Assembly (NCBI RefSeq): GCF_023343835.1
Contig: NC_064471.1
Span: 6,251,598 to 6,315,597 of the forward strand
Source: Lagopus muta
Lineage: Eukaryota > Chordata > Aves > Galliformes > Phasianidae
Direction: 5' to 3'
Length of the DNA: 64,000 nucleotides
The notes under the pieces: model-generated
Seen by the model: the letters and a program-made list of their open reading frames with translations, nothing else
Told to the model about the DNA's origin: nothing
The model's database searches: none
In this document: positions 13,148 through 22,610 of the stretch, piece by piece
Position numbering within the stretch: position 1 is the stretch's first letter
Layout of the letters: each line of letters opens with the position of its first letter
Program-made: the position numbers and the translations under genes

Positions 13148-13176
13148 AGCACAGGTGAAGGCAATTCACCTGTGCT
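13148..13176. promoter_or_regulatory. Perfect LTR palindrome with E-box arms
   Basis: AGCACAGGTGAA, then GGCAA, then TTCACCTGTGCT: two perfectly complementary 12-base arms around a 5-base spacer, each arm holding a CAGGTG/CACCTG E-box. The same structure is at 18783-18811 in the 3' LTR. In the solo LTRs the left arm is intact and the right arm has drifted. It could be a binding site for E-box factors or an RNA or DNA hairpin. Confidence 0.65.
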
Positions 13177-13215
13177 GCCGGAAGGGGGGGAGCCAGGCTC
13201 CACCCCTCCTGGACC

Positions 13216-13223
13216 TATTTAAG
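13216..13223 (+). promoter_or_regulatory. LTR TATA-like element
   Basis: TATTTAAG lies downstream of the motif-rich U3 part, a suitable position for the retroviral promoter. The same sequence is in the 3' LTR at 18851-18858. Confidence 0.6.
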
Positions 13224-13391
13224 AGCTGGCTACCAGAGGGGAAGGATCTCTTCTGGAGATCCTCCTCTTTGATATCTTCTAGTGAGCTCAACCCAAGGGT
13301 AAGCTCTTCTACTTATTCTCTTTTGTGATCCTTGTTTGCTTTGCCTCACTCTTTTGATTATATTGCAATTATAACATCTTGGTTATACACT

Positions 13392-13409
13392 TGGCGAGCC
13401 AGGCAGGCT
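13392..13409 (+). promoter_or_regulatory. Primer-binding site, probably for tRNA-Arg
   Basis: Two bases after the 5' LTR end, TGGCGAGCCAGGCAGG begins with the TGG that pairs with a tRNA CCA end. From memory, its first 11 bases fit the 3' end of vertebrate tRNA-Arg(ACG), with about two mismatches over 18 bases. The tRNA identity is an inference, while the position and TGG start are seen directly. Confidence 0.65.
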
Positions 13410-13427
13410 GATTATACTGAAATTAAC

Positions 13428-14999
13428 ATGTCTTTCCTGTGGAACTTCTATAAATGGGTCAAGGGGGAGAACAATACTCCCCTAGAGAAAATGATTCCAG
13501 GGCAGATCCCAGGATTTGAGGGATCGCCCTATTACGAGTTAGCTGCCATCATTGAAAAATGGGGTCCCTTACGTGTTATGGGCAATCTCTCCCCATATCG
13601 CATGGCAGACTATTTTCAAGGACTTGGCAAGGACATTCTCATTACCAAAGAAAGACAATTGGCTGCCTCCATGGTGGCATGGCCACTATTAACCGCTTTA
13701 AATCATGCGGACTCAAGAAATAATACTTTAGAAACCGAAAATCAGCTTTTGAAAGATGGCATTGAAAAGTTGGAGCATGAACTTGGCGTTTTAACGGGGA
13801 AGAAGCCAATTCTACATCTTCCTGTAAGCCAAATTCGTAATATTTCAATAAATGATGACCAGGCTCCTGAATCAACAGACTTCGTTGATCAGGACAACAA
13901 GAAATCCAAATCAGACCTTGAATGTCCAATTCAAACTGATCCATTGGAGGTCCGTCCTGTGATAACCCAAAAAACAAAAAAAGTACAGGACAGACCGGCA
14001 GGGGTGCCACCTGATCAATGGCCCCCTGCCCAGACTCATTTACATGTGACAGCTCGGCCATACACGGCAACAGAATTAATGGACTTAGTACAACGATTTC
14101 GGCAGAAGCCCAGAGAAAGTGTGCCGGCTTGGTTATTGAGACTGTGGGATTCTGGGGCAGAAAGTGTCGTGGTGAATGGCCCAGAAATATCTAAGTTGGC
14201 CACCATGACTGTCCATCCTGCTCTCAGGCAAAGGTTATACGTGGGCAATCAATATCGTGATGAAAACCATTCCATATTAGAATGGTTAATGGCGGCCTGC
14301 CGTATGGTATGGCCGAATAAATCAGACATACCGTTACATACAGGTATGTGGTCCTCCATGGAGGACCTTCAGAACTATATCCGTGAACTGGGTGTAAGAG
14401 AGGCCATTTATGAAGATACATTTGATGGCCCTGATATGGTTAAATTTTCAGCAGGGATGAGAGATTTAATTCTACAACAAGCTCCCTCCCATCTGTACGG
14501 TACCTTAGTTTCAATATTAAATCCCCTTGTAGCATCAGAAGCCGTAGTCCAGCAGGTTGCCCAGTTAGTTGCCGATTTGGGAGAAACAGAACGCCTGCGG
14601 ACTAGGCGCAATATTTGGTTTTTGGAGGAAGCAGAGGTCCTGCCGGTAAATAAAACCAGAATGCCGGCTACTCGAGCTCCTCGATCGGGACCCATAAGGG
14701 TATCCCGAAAACAAATGTTTAATGATTTAATTCAGACTGGGGTCCAATTTGCTAAGATCGACCGCCAGCCCAATCACGTCCTTCTCCAGCTCTGGAGACA
14801 ACTAAAGGACAATCAAAAATTCCAGAGCTACCCTAAGAAATCCAGGGTAAGAGCTATAGAAAGGGTTCCAACAACAACATGGAACCTAGAAGATTTTATT
14901 GTTCCAAACAGGAAAAAGAAGCCACCTCAGGTGTCTCGGGCCACAATGCCTGAGCCATCAGAAGCAAAAGAACTGGCCCTAGCACAATTCATGCAGTGA
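13428..14999 (+). CDS. gag: Gag polyprotein of the ERV-L-like provirus
   Basis: This frame (523 codons plus TGA) would encode the structural polyprotein that assembles the intracellular particle. I place the start at the ATG at 13428 (protein beginning MSFLWNFYKW). The frame stays open upstream to 13332, but that part lies in the LTR and primer-binding site. A heptad-like stretch around residues 100-120 (ETENQLLKDGIEKLEHEL) suggests a coiled coil. The C-terminal 90 residues are basic (NRKKKPP and similar). I see no CX2CX4HX4C zinc knuckle, which orthoretroviral Gags usually carry; basic tails in their place are known from spuma-like viruses. The frame is intact. Pol follows in the -1 frame, with a short overlap. 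Confidence 0.9.
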   Translation: MSFLWNFYKWVKGENNTPLEKMIPGQIPGFEGSPYYELAAIIEKWGPLRVMGNLSPYRMADYFQGLGKDILITKERQLAASMVAWPLLTALNHADSRNNTLETENQLLKDGIEKLEHELGVLTGKKPILHLPVSQIRNISINDDQAPESTDFVDQDNKKSKSDLECPIQTDPLEVRPVITQKTKKVQDRPAGVPPDQWPPAQTHLHVTARPYTATELMDLVQRFRQKPRESVPAWLLRLWDSGAESVVVNGPEISKLATMTVHPALRQRLYVGNQYRDENHSILEWLMAACRMVWPNKSDIPLHTGMWSSMEDLQNYIRELGVREAIYEDTFDGPDMVKFSAGMRDLILQQAPSHLYGTLVSILNPLVASEAVVQQVAQLVADLGETERLRTRRNIWFLEEAEVLPVNKTRMPATRAPRSGPIRVSRKQMFNDLIQTGVQFAKIDRQPNHVLLQLWRQLKDNQKFQSYPKKSRVRAIERVPTTTWNLEDFIVPNRKKKPPQVSRATMPEPSEAKELALAQFMQ

Positions 15000-17900
15000 C
15001 AAGGGGTGTTAGTCCCCGTAGGGCCTCCAGACGGGACCGGAGGCCCTATGTAGAATTAATGATTTATTGGTCCCGAAAAAATATTCAGAGAGTTATGGCA
15101 CTAGTAGATACTGGAGCAGAAACATCAATTATCTATGGAGATCCGGGAAAATTTCATGGCGACAGAGTGATGATTGGTGGTTTTGGGGGACAGACTATTC
15201 CTGTCACCCAAACATGGTTAAAATTGGGGGTTGGGCGTCTCCCACCCCGGGAGTACAAGGTGTCTATTGCCCCAGTCCAAGAATACATCCTGGGCATAGA
15301 CATTCCATGGGGTCTGGCTCTCCAAACAACTGTGGGAGAGTTCAGACTTCGACAAAGATGTATCAGTATCCGGGCGGTGCAGGCAATATTAAGAGGCCAT
15401 GTGAAACATGAGCCTGTTTGCCTGCCGAAACCACGCCGGATTACTAACGTTAGACAGTATAGACTCCCGGGTGGGCAAGATGAAATATCGAGAACGGTGC
15501 AGGAATTAGAAAAAGTGGGCATTATAAGACCTGCACACAGCCCGTATAACTCCCCCATATGGCCGGTGCGAAAGTCGGATGGCACATGGAGGATGACAGT
15601 AGATTACAGAGAATTAAATAAGGTCACGCCGCCTATTCATGCGGCCGTACCCAATATTGCTTCCCTAATGGACACATTGAGTAGGGAGATAAAAACCTAT
15701 CATTGTGTCCTAGATCTAGCAAATGCATTCTTCAGTATGCCAATTGCTGAGGAATCGCAAGATCAGTTTGCGTTTACGTGGGGAGGCAGGCAGTGGACCT
15801 TTCAGGTCCTGCCACAGGGGTACGTGCATTCACCAACGTATTGTCACAATTTAGTGGCGCGTGACCTGGCTGACTGGAGAAAACCTGATGATGTTAACCT
15901 ATATCATTATATTGATGATCTCCTGTTGACATCCGACTCACTGGAGGTAGTAGGACAGGCAGCTGATTCATTAACTGCCTATTTGCAACAAAGGGGATGG
16001 GCTATAAATCCCCAAAAGGTGCAAGGTCCAGGCCTGTCCGTAAAATTCCTGGGGGTGGTTTGGTCAGGAAAGACCAAAGTGCTACCCAGTGCTGTTATAG
16101 ATAAGGTTCAGGCATTTCCAGTCCCTACAACATCAAAGCAGCTGCAAGAGTTTCTAGGTATATTGGGTTATTGGCGTTCCTTTATACCTCACCTAGCGCA
16201 GCTGCTAAGGCCACTATACAGACTCACAAAAAAGGGGCAGCTATGGGACTGGGGGAAAACCGAACAGGATGCTTTCCAACAAGCAAAACTGGCAGTTAAA
16301 CAAGCTCAGGCATTGGGTATATTCGATCCTACCCTCCCAGCCGAGTTGGACGTTCATGTTACTCAAGACGGCTTCGGTTGGGGCCTGTGGCAGCGCCAGA
16401 GTTCTGTTCGGACCCCCATTGGTTTCTGGTCTCAGGTTTGGCACGGAGCAGAAGAAAGATACAGTATGATTGAAAAACAGTTATTGTCTGCCTATTCGGC
16501 ATTACAGGCAGTCGAGCCAATAACTCAGACAGCTGCAGTTATAGTCAAGACCACTCTGCCAATTCAGGGGTGGGTGAAGGATCTGACCCACCTTCCTAAG
16601 ACAGGGGTGGCCCAAGCACAAACAGTGGCACGATGGGTCGCCTATCTCAGCCAAAGGAGCAGTCTGTCTTCATCCCCCTTGAAAGAAGAACTTCAGAAGA
16701 TCCTAGGCCCAGTTACGTATCACAGTGATGCACCAAAAGAAATACTGGTTGCTCCACCAGAGAAGAGTCCCGTTCAGGAGGGAAAATATCCTATCCCTGA
16801 AGATGCCTGGTACACAGATGGGTCCAGCAAGGGCAACCCGAGCAAGTGGAGAGCAATAGCATACCATCCTTCCACCGAGACAATCTGGTTCGATGAGGGG
16901 GATGGCCAGAGCAGCCAATGGGCAGAACTGCGAGCCGTGTGGATGGTTATAACCAAGGATCCCGGTGATGGTATCCTGAACATCTGCACAGATAGTTGGG
17001 CTGTGTACCGGGGGCTCACTCTCTGGATTGCACAGTGGGCCACCCAGGAATGGACTATCCACGCCCGACCGATCTGGGGCAAAGACATGTGGTTAGATAT
17101 ATGGAATACGGTCAAACACAGGACTGTACGTGTCTACCATGTTTCTGGTCATCAGCCCCTACAGTCACCGGGAAACGATGAAGCCGACACATTGGCCCGA
17201 GTTCGATGGATTGAGAATTCACCATCTGAGAACATCGCCCGCTGGCTACATCAGAAGCTACGGCATGCTGGACAAAAGACAATGTGGGCAGCTGCTAAAG
17301 CATGGGGACTGCCCATACAACTATCTGATATCGTCCAGGCATGCCAGGATTGCGACGCTTGCTCCAAGATGAGACCGAGATCGTTGCCCGAAACAACAGC
17401 CCATCTTGCTAGGGGACACAATCCTCTCCAGCGATGGCAGGTCGATTACATCGGGCCCCTTCCTCGTTCCGAAGGGGCAAGATATGCCCTGACCTGTGTC
17501 GACACTGCAAGTGGGCTACTGCAGGCCTATCCAGTACCGAAAGCAAACCAGGCATATACCATCAAGGCACTCACTGAACTGATGTCTGCCTACGGGACAC
17601 CTCAAGTCATCGAGAGCGACCAAGGGACTCATTTTACTGGTGCAACGATACAGCGCTGGGCAGAAGAAAATAACATCGAATGGCGATTCCACCTGCCATA
17701 TAATCCAACAGGGGCAGGCCTCATCGAACGTTATAATGGTATTCTTAAGGCTGCCCTGAAGACAGACTCCCAGTCCTTGCAGGGGTGGACAAAAAGACTG
17801 TATGAAACCCTGCGGGACCTGAATGAAAGACCTCGAGATGGCAGACCCAGTGCCCTGAGAATGTTGCAGATGACATGGGCCACCCCGCTTAGGATCCAAA

Positions 17901-18376
17901 TTACGGGCACTGATCATCAGGTAAGACCCCAAATTGGTAATGAAAATAATCTTCTGCTCCCTGCCCCTGAAAACTTAGAGCCAGGTACCCATAAAATAAA
18001 ATGGCCCTGGAAGGTGCAGGTAGGACCCAAGTGGTGTGGCCTACTTGCACCTTGGGGGAGACTATTGGAGGTGGGAGGCTCAGTAGTCCCTCCAGTAATA
18101 GGTACATGGCCTACTGATATTATGGTCAACACTCTGATCTTTATTGCTAAAGGGACCCCCATCATGTCCCTATGGCAGATCAGGACACCTCCTTTGGTGC
18201 CTGATATCGTTATGCAGCCGCAGATATCCGGCAAAAAGGTGTGGTACAGGCGGCCAGGACGTGCCCCAGTACAAGCGGAAGTGTTGACCCAAGACAGAAA
18301 TACGGCCTGTATCTTGCCCTGGAGAGCAGACCTTCCCCTCCTGGTACCTGTAAAACATCTGTATTACTCCCCGTGA
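14954..18376 (+). CDS. pol: Pol polyprotein (protease, RT, RNase H, integrase, dUTPase-like region)
   Basis: The Pol frame opens at 14954 after a TGA at 14951-14953 and overlaps the end of gag by 46 bases in the -1 frame. It has no early ATG, so it is probably made by -1 frameshifting, although I find no textbook slippery heptamer. Numbered from 14996: protease LVDTGAE near residue 38; RT with LPQGYVHSP and YIDD at about 305-308; RNase H with YTDGSS near 607 and later CTDSWA; integrase zinc-binding HX3H and CX2C near 752-790; DDE core with the first D near 816, ESDQGTHF near 875 and LIERYN near 911. Residues about 984-1078 resemble a dUTPase fold without its catalytic residues. The end (KVWYRRPGRAP through VPVKHLYY) resembles the SH3-like integrase C-terminal domain. 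No stop or frameshift interrupts the 3.4 kb. Confidence 0.93.
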   Translation, partial: AIRSKRTGPSTIHAVTRGVSPRRASRRDRRPYVELMIYWSRKNIQRVMALVDTGAETSIIYGDPGKFHGDRVMIGGFGGQTIPVTQTWLKLGVGRLPPREYKVSIAPVQEYILGIDIPWGLALQTTVGEFRLRQRCISIRAVQAILRGHVKHEPVCLPKPRRITNVRQYRLPGGQDEISRTVQELEKVGIIRPAHSPYNSPIWPVRKSDGTWRMTVDYRELNKVTPPIHAAVPNIASLMDTLSREIKTYHCVLDLANAFFSMPIAEESQDQFAFTWGGRQWTFQVLPQGYVHSPTYCHNLVARDLADWRKPDDVNLYHYIDDLLLTSDSLEVVGQAADSLTAYLQQRGWAINPQKVQGPGLSVKFLGVVWSGKTKVLPSAVIDKVQAFPVPTTSKQLQEFLGILGYWRSFIPHLAQLLRPLYRLTKKGQLWDWGKTEQDAFQQAKLAVKQAQALGIFDPTLPAELDVHVTQDGFGWGLWQRQSSVRTPIGFWSQVWHGAEERYSMIEKQLLSAYSALQAVEPITQTAAVIVKTTLPIQGWVKDLTHLPKTGVAQAQTVARWVAYLSQRSSLSSSPLKEELQKILGPVTYHSDAPKEILVAPPEKSPVQEGKYPIPEDAWYTDGSSKGNPSKWRAIAYHPSTETIWFDEGDGQSSQWAELRAVWMVITKDPGDGILNICTDSWAVYRGLTLWIAQWATQEWTIHARPIWGKDMWLDIWNTVKHRTVRVYHVSGHQPLQSPGNDEADTLARVRWIENSPSENIARWLHQKLRHAGQKTMWAAAKAWGLPIQLSDIVQACQDCDACSKMRPRSLPETTAHLARGHNPLQRWQVDYIGPLPRSEGARYALTCVDTASGLLQAYPVPKANQAYTIKALTELMSAYGTPQVIESDQGTHFTGATIQRWAEENNIEWRFHLPYNPTGAGLIERYNGILKAALKTDSQSLQGWTKRLYETLRDLNERPRDGRPSALRMLQMTWATPLRIQITGTDHQVRPQIGNENNLLLPAPENLEPGTHKIKWPWKVQVGPKWCGLLAPWGRLLEVGGSVVPPVIGTWPTDIMVNTLIFIAKGTPIMSLWQIRTPPLVPDIVMQPQISGKKVWYRRPGRAPVQAEVLTQDRNTACILPWRADLPLLVPVKHLYYSP

Positions 18377-18697
18377 GTCTGTGAGCCTTCAGGACCACCG
18401 GAAGGAACAAAATGCCATCAAGCGTTCCAGTGTTGTTGTACGTGATCTGACAGCACCCGGTGATGGTCTGCATGGGACTGATGGAACATAGAATGGACTT
18501 GCACCTCAGGACTTCATACCTCCAGGCACATCATCGAGCACTGGCCCATAGAAGAGTATGGACATCCACTAATCATCACTTGTCTTGAACTGTACCAACA
18601 TACGTCGCGATAAAATTGTATAAGCGTTGCGATATACCGGATCTCTGTATTAGGGAAAGCTTACCCTTTTGTTAACCTGATCATTGGTTCACGCCGT
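18377..18697 (+). other. Untranslated spacer of the provirus; no env
   Basis: Only about 330 bases lie between the pol stop and the 3' LTR, including the polypurine tract, with no long open frame on the sense strand. An envelope gene cannot be present, so the element is an env-less, intracellular type. Confidence 0.85.
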
Positions 18698-18709
18698 GAA
18701 GGGGTGGAG
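18698..18709 (+). promoter_or_regulatory. Polypurine tract of the provirus
   Basis: GAAGGGGTGGAG abuts the TG that opens the 3' LTR, the expected place for the plus-strand primer. One T interrupts the purines. The minus-strand ERV has a very similar tract (AAGGGGTGGAA) at the same place relative to its LTR. Confidence 0.85.
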
Positions 18710-19076
18710 TGTATGGGAACTGCTGAGTCACGGCCTGAACCTCTGATTGATCACCTGAGGTGAGCCATGAGTCAGCCAGAGGAGCACAGGTGAAGGCAAT
18801 TCACCTGTGCTGCCGGAAGGGGGGGAGCCAGGCTCCACCCCTCCTGGACCTATTTAAGAGCTGGCTACCAGAGGGGAAGGATCTCTTCTGGAGATCCTCC
18901 TCTTTGGTATCTTCTAGTGAGCTCAACCCAAGGGTAAGCTCTTCTACTTATTCTCTTTTGTGATCCTTGTTTGCTTTGCCTCACTCTTTTGATTATATTG
19001 CAATTATAACATCTTGGTTATACAGCTTTGCCTTACTCTTTTGATTATATTGCAATTATAACATCTTGGTTATACA
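18710..19076 (+). repeat. 3' LTR with a duplicated 52-bp end
   Basis: Bases 18710-19024 match the 5' LTR except at 18907. The last 52 bases (18973-19024, GCTTTGCC...GGTTATACA) are then repeated at 19025-19076 with one difference (C to T). The TCTCA target duplication follows the second unit, so the duplicated form is what lies inside the insertion boundaries. Confidence 0.93.
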
Positions 19077-19081
19077 TCTCA
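19077..19081. repeat. 3' target-site duplication of the provirus (TCTCA)
   Basis: Matches 13070-13074. Confidence 0.92.
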
Positions 19082-22000
19082 TCTCTTCTACAGAACGTTC
19101 TTTGGTAACTGGAGCAGAAGCAGCAGCCTGCAGGGCCCCCAGGGCTGCAGGCAGACAACAAACCCCAGAGCAAGGCAGAGTTTTCATTGCCCCTTAGACA
19201 GATTTCATGGTCCCAAGCAGCAGGCTGATAACATCACCTGCATCCAGCAGCTGTAGGAGACCAGGAGACTAATAATGGATGGTGAAAGAGTCCAAAAGTG
19301 GGTGGACACTTAGTAGTACTGTCATTATCTGGGAAAATAAAGAGCTACCTAAAGCACAGGTTTAACACGCAAGAAATAACTGTCATGACACACACTGAAC
19401 AGATTTAAGAAAGATTTGTCCCCTGATGATTAGCGTGTCGTTCAGTTTGTAAGCTCCAAATTCCAGAATGCTCGTAGGATACAAAAACTTCTGTGATACA
19501 CTGGGCTAAAGCCAGATGAATAGCCTCTATAGTGCTGTCTGCAGCATTTGATCTTTGTAGTACACAGAGTTGAAAACTGGCTGTCCTTTTGACGCAAACA
19601 GAATAATCCATATTTCTCACGTACTCTACAAATTTCTTCTTTGGCCTGAACTTTTCAAGCACCGGCTTTGTTGCTAGCTGCAAACCTCTGTGTTACTTTA
19701 GACCTCCTGCATGTTGTGATGTGTGGAAACCACACAGTAGTCTTGGAACTCTTCACTTGTTTTGGTGTTGTTTTCTAAGCTAAGTGGATAACTCAGAGAC
19801 TCAAGGTGCTCCAACTCCGAAGAGATAGCTTCTGTTCCCAAAATAGCAGGGAAAATAGTGTTAGCAGCACGTCTCCAGAGTCACCCTATGGAAAATCACA
19901 CTAATGAGCAGCAAGCCAGAGGGATGCCCCCACAGCTGGGATGCAGGGTGTCAGGTGACTATTTCTACCCTTATTCTGCTTGTTGGGAGCATTTTGAAAA
20001 GCTTTTCTAGAAGGTTATTTCTGTGCCTGGGCCATCACAGGCAGCAGCTCTTCATGGTCTGGCTTTGCTCATGACAGACTGTGAGGCCCACTCACTCATT
20101 AAGTCTCATGGAAAAAGATAAAAACCTTTTATTGGCCACCTGATGTGGAGATTTTCCATCCTTCGTGCCTGCATAAACTAGGCTGTATTTTAGTATCGCC
20201 TCTAAAGTTCTCAGACTGTAATATCTTTCCTTCATTATCAAATATATATTTTTAATTTGGACCAGGACTTCATCTTCTAATCTTCAGAAATTTATTTTTA
20301 TTATCAAGTTTCACCTTGGTTCCTGCTGTTCCTTCCTCTGAAGTCATTGTGCTCTTTCTCATCTAGCCTTATTCCGTCTGGTAGATTTTCATAATTCACT
20401 GAAGATTTTTAGAGCCATCTGAGTTTTTTTGCATTCTCAGCCTTGCATGGAAGCACCTCAGGGTGTCCAAGGTCTTCCATATGATCCAGCTTAGCAGAAA
20501 TGTCTTCCTGCAATTTTCCTTTAAGCTAGCTATGGATTTTGACGCATGCTTCTATTAAAATCTTTCACACAGATGCTAGCTTCCTCTTTCCTATGAAAGC
20601 CTTGACACAGGTTAAAATGAGAGCTCCATGATGAAGAAACAAGTTCACATCTTGTTTAGCCAAAATAGCTGTCATGTCAGTTAAAATTTCATGCAGAAAA
20701 TGCCTTTTTAGAGTGAAACATAATGAAAAGGTGGTACTGCAGGCAAGGAGTTGTTCCTGCTGATCCTGCCCTGGGTGTGCTCATGGATTTGAAGATGAGA
20801 GAGGCAAACACTACCTTAGCAGCGGGCAGCTTCCCTCCTATGTGGGCACTGCTGTGCCAAACACAGAGGAGCACTTCTGAAACATATGTAATGTGAGTTT
20901 CTTTCTGTCCTTGAAGCCATAAGGCTTCTAATAAAGTGAAACATGCATCCATGGATGGTAAATTTTTCTTCCCATTAAAGTATTTAGGACCTTGTATTAA
21001 TAACACTATCCATTTCTCATGCTATTTCATGCACTGACACCCAGGTGCACTCTATTTCCTTCCTGAAAGATATCTCAGAGGTGTAGTCATAGCTGTCATT
21101 TTGGATATAAATTTTCTATGTTGAGAGAGACAGAACTCTTAGTGTGGCTTCCAGATGTCCCAGCGGGGAGGGGCTTAGTGGTAGCAGCAGTGCGCTGCTT
21201 TCAGCAGTGAGGGGAGTTCCCCAGAGAGGCACCACATGGAACCAAGGTATTCCTGCACACTCACACCTGTGTCATCAATCACTTCCACAATCCATTGGTC
21301 TTTGCTTTTTTTTCCATGCCTTGCTTCTTTTTTTGGTGCTTGAGCAATGTATGTATGTATTTAGCAAAAAGGAAAGGGTAGGATTCTGTTTCTTGTGCTT
21401 TGCCAAAAAACAAGTGCTACTGTAGAAAAAAGCCAGTTAGAAGGTTGCAAAATCTGCCTGCTTGGAAGTAACTTGCCCTGTAGGAGCCACACCTGATCTT
21501 ATACATGGCTTTTTTGTTCCTTTTATAGGCATTTTTTGATAATAATTTGACAGTCATAGTCTCTGTTTAAACTAGAAGGGTTATTAAAATTATGAAATAC
21601 ATCATGGACTGTGAATTAAAGGGGAAAACATTGCTTAGAGGCACAGCAGCTGTAGAGAGGAGGAAAACAAAACAAAACAAAACAAAAAAACATTTTAACC
21701 AAGTGCAGCTCTTTGAGTCAGAAGAAACACGGAAGTGATGCTGGGATTGACCCTGGAGTTTGGGATGGGTTCAGTTTGACTGAGTTCTTGTTGTTGATGT
21801 TGCAGCTCACTTTGGCACACTTAATCTCTCTCTTTGTTTTCATTTAAAAGTTCCAAAACTCATTCCACCCAAACTTGCCACTCTTCTTCCAATGAGTTGC
21901 AAAACAGCTCTAGTTCCATTTTCACAAGTCCTTCCACTTATGTCTTAAGAATTTTATCTATTTCCTGCAACAATCTATGGTATATTTAGGGTTAACATTC

Positions 22001-22610
22001 TGTTTTGCGTTGTGGTTAATAATTTCCTGGGTAGATCTGTTGTCTATAGTATACTTTATCCTAAACTTGTTTAGCACGTTATTATTGAAATACTGTGTAA
22101 AATTAGCTAAAGACTCTTACCTTGCTGCTTTCCACTAATGAAATAAAAAAAGTATATGCCTATACCTCATATACACAATTCCTGCTTGAACACACACAAC
22201 ATGTTTGCAGGTAGACCACCATAGTGCAGTCTTTTATTTGCTTATGTATTGGCCTCAAGAAAACTTGAGATGTTTTTAAGGCCAAAAAAGTGATTCTTAC
22301 TAGAATTCCTTCTTGGCTTGGCCTTAATTTGCAGGTACAGCCCACATTTCTGTAAGGATTAAATATTACTGCTGAGCTGCTCTGAAGTCTGTTTAGTCCT
22401 ATAAACCATCACCGGAATCACTGGGTAACTTTAAGTTAGTAGCAAACAATTGGTTGGGAGAGATTAATATTTTTGTTTTTGTTTCTTTTAATATGAAAGA
22501 ATGAAGTAACTTAAGATATGAACAAGTGGTATTCACTAGAAAGTATTTAGACATAATTTCTAATTCATTTCCATTGGACTTCGCTTGTATAAAGACAGGA
22601 TGAGGACATA
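19082..22610. other. AT-rich non-coding DNA
   Basis: No gene was recognised. There is an (AAAAC)n simple repeat at about 21666-21692 and a few short frames without family resemblance. Confidence 0.5.

Larger units (their letters stand above)
13075..13389 (+). repeat. 5' LTR of the ERV-L-like provirus
   Basis: It is 315 bases long, opens with TGTATGGGAACTGC and closes with GGTTATACA, giving the TGTAT...ATACA terminal inverted repeat expected of an LTR. It contains two TGAGTCA motifs (13089-13095 and 13133-13139), a 12-bp palindrome (13148-13176) and a TATA-like TATTTAAG (13216-13223). It differs from the 3' LTR only at 13272 (A, versus G at 18907). I see no canonical AATAAA polyadenylation signal. 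Confidence 0.95.
13075..19076 (+). mobile_element. Full-length ERV-L-like endogenous retrovirus lacking env
   Basis: The order is LTR, primer-binding site, gag, pol, polypurine tract, LTR, flanked by the 5-bp duplication TCTCA. Gag and Pol are each open over their whole length. Only about 330 bases separate the end of pol from the 3' LTR, so there is no room for env. The RT has a YIDD box and Gag lacks Cys-His zinc knuckles; together with the absent env and the probable dUTPase-fold domain near the Pol C-terminus, this points to class III (ERV-L or spuma-related) elements. The two LTRs differ at one site over 315 bases, indicating recent insertion. A 52-bp duplication extends the 3' LTR. The element is probably competent for intracellular retrotransposition, but expression cannot be judged from sequence. 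Confidence 0.93.

Noticed and set aside
13332..13427. Upstream extension of the gag frame starting at an ATG at 13332
   Set aside because: It lies inside the 5' LTR and primer-binding site. The ATG at 13428 is the first one after them and gives a sensible Gag N-terminus.
13642..18473. Minus-strand and alternative-frame ORFs across the provirus
   Set aside because: They are shadows of gag and pol without recognisable domains or codon conservation.
18377..18709. Possible env gene
   Set aside because: Only about 330 bases with no signal peptide, membrane segment or long frame.
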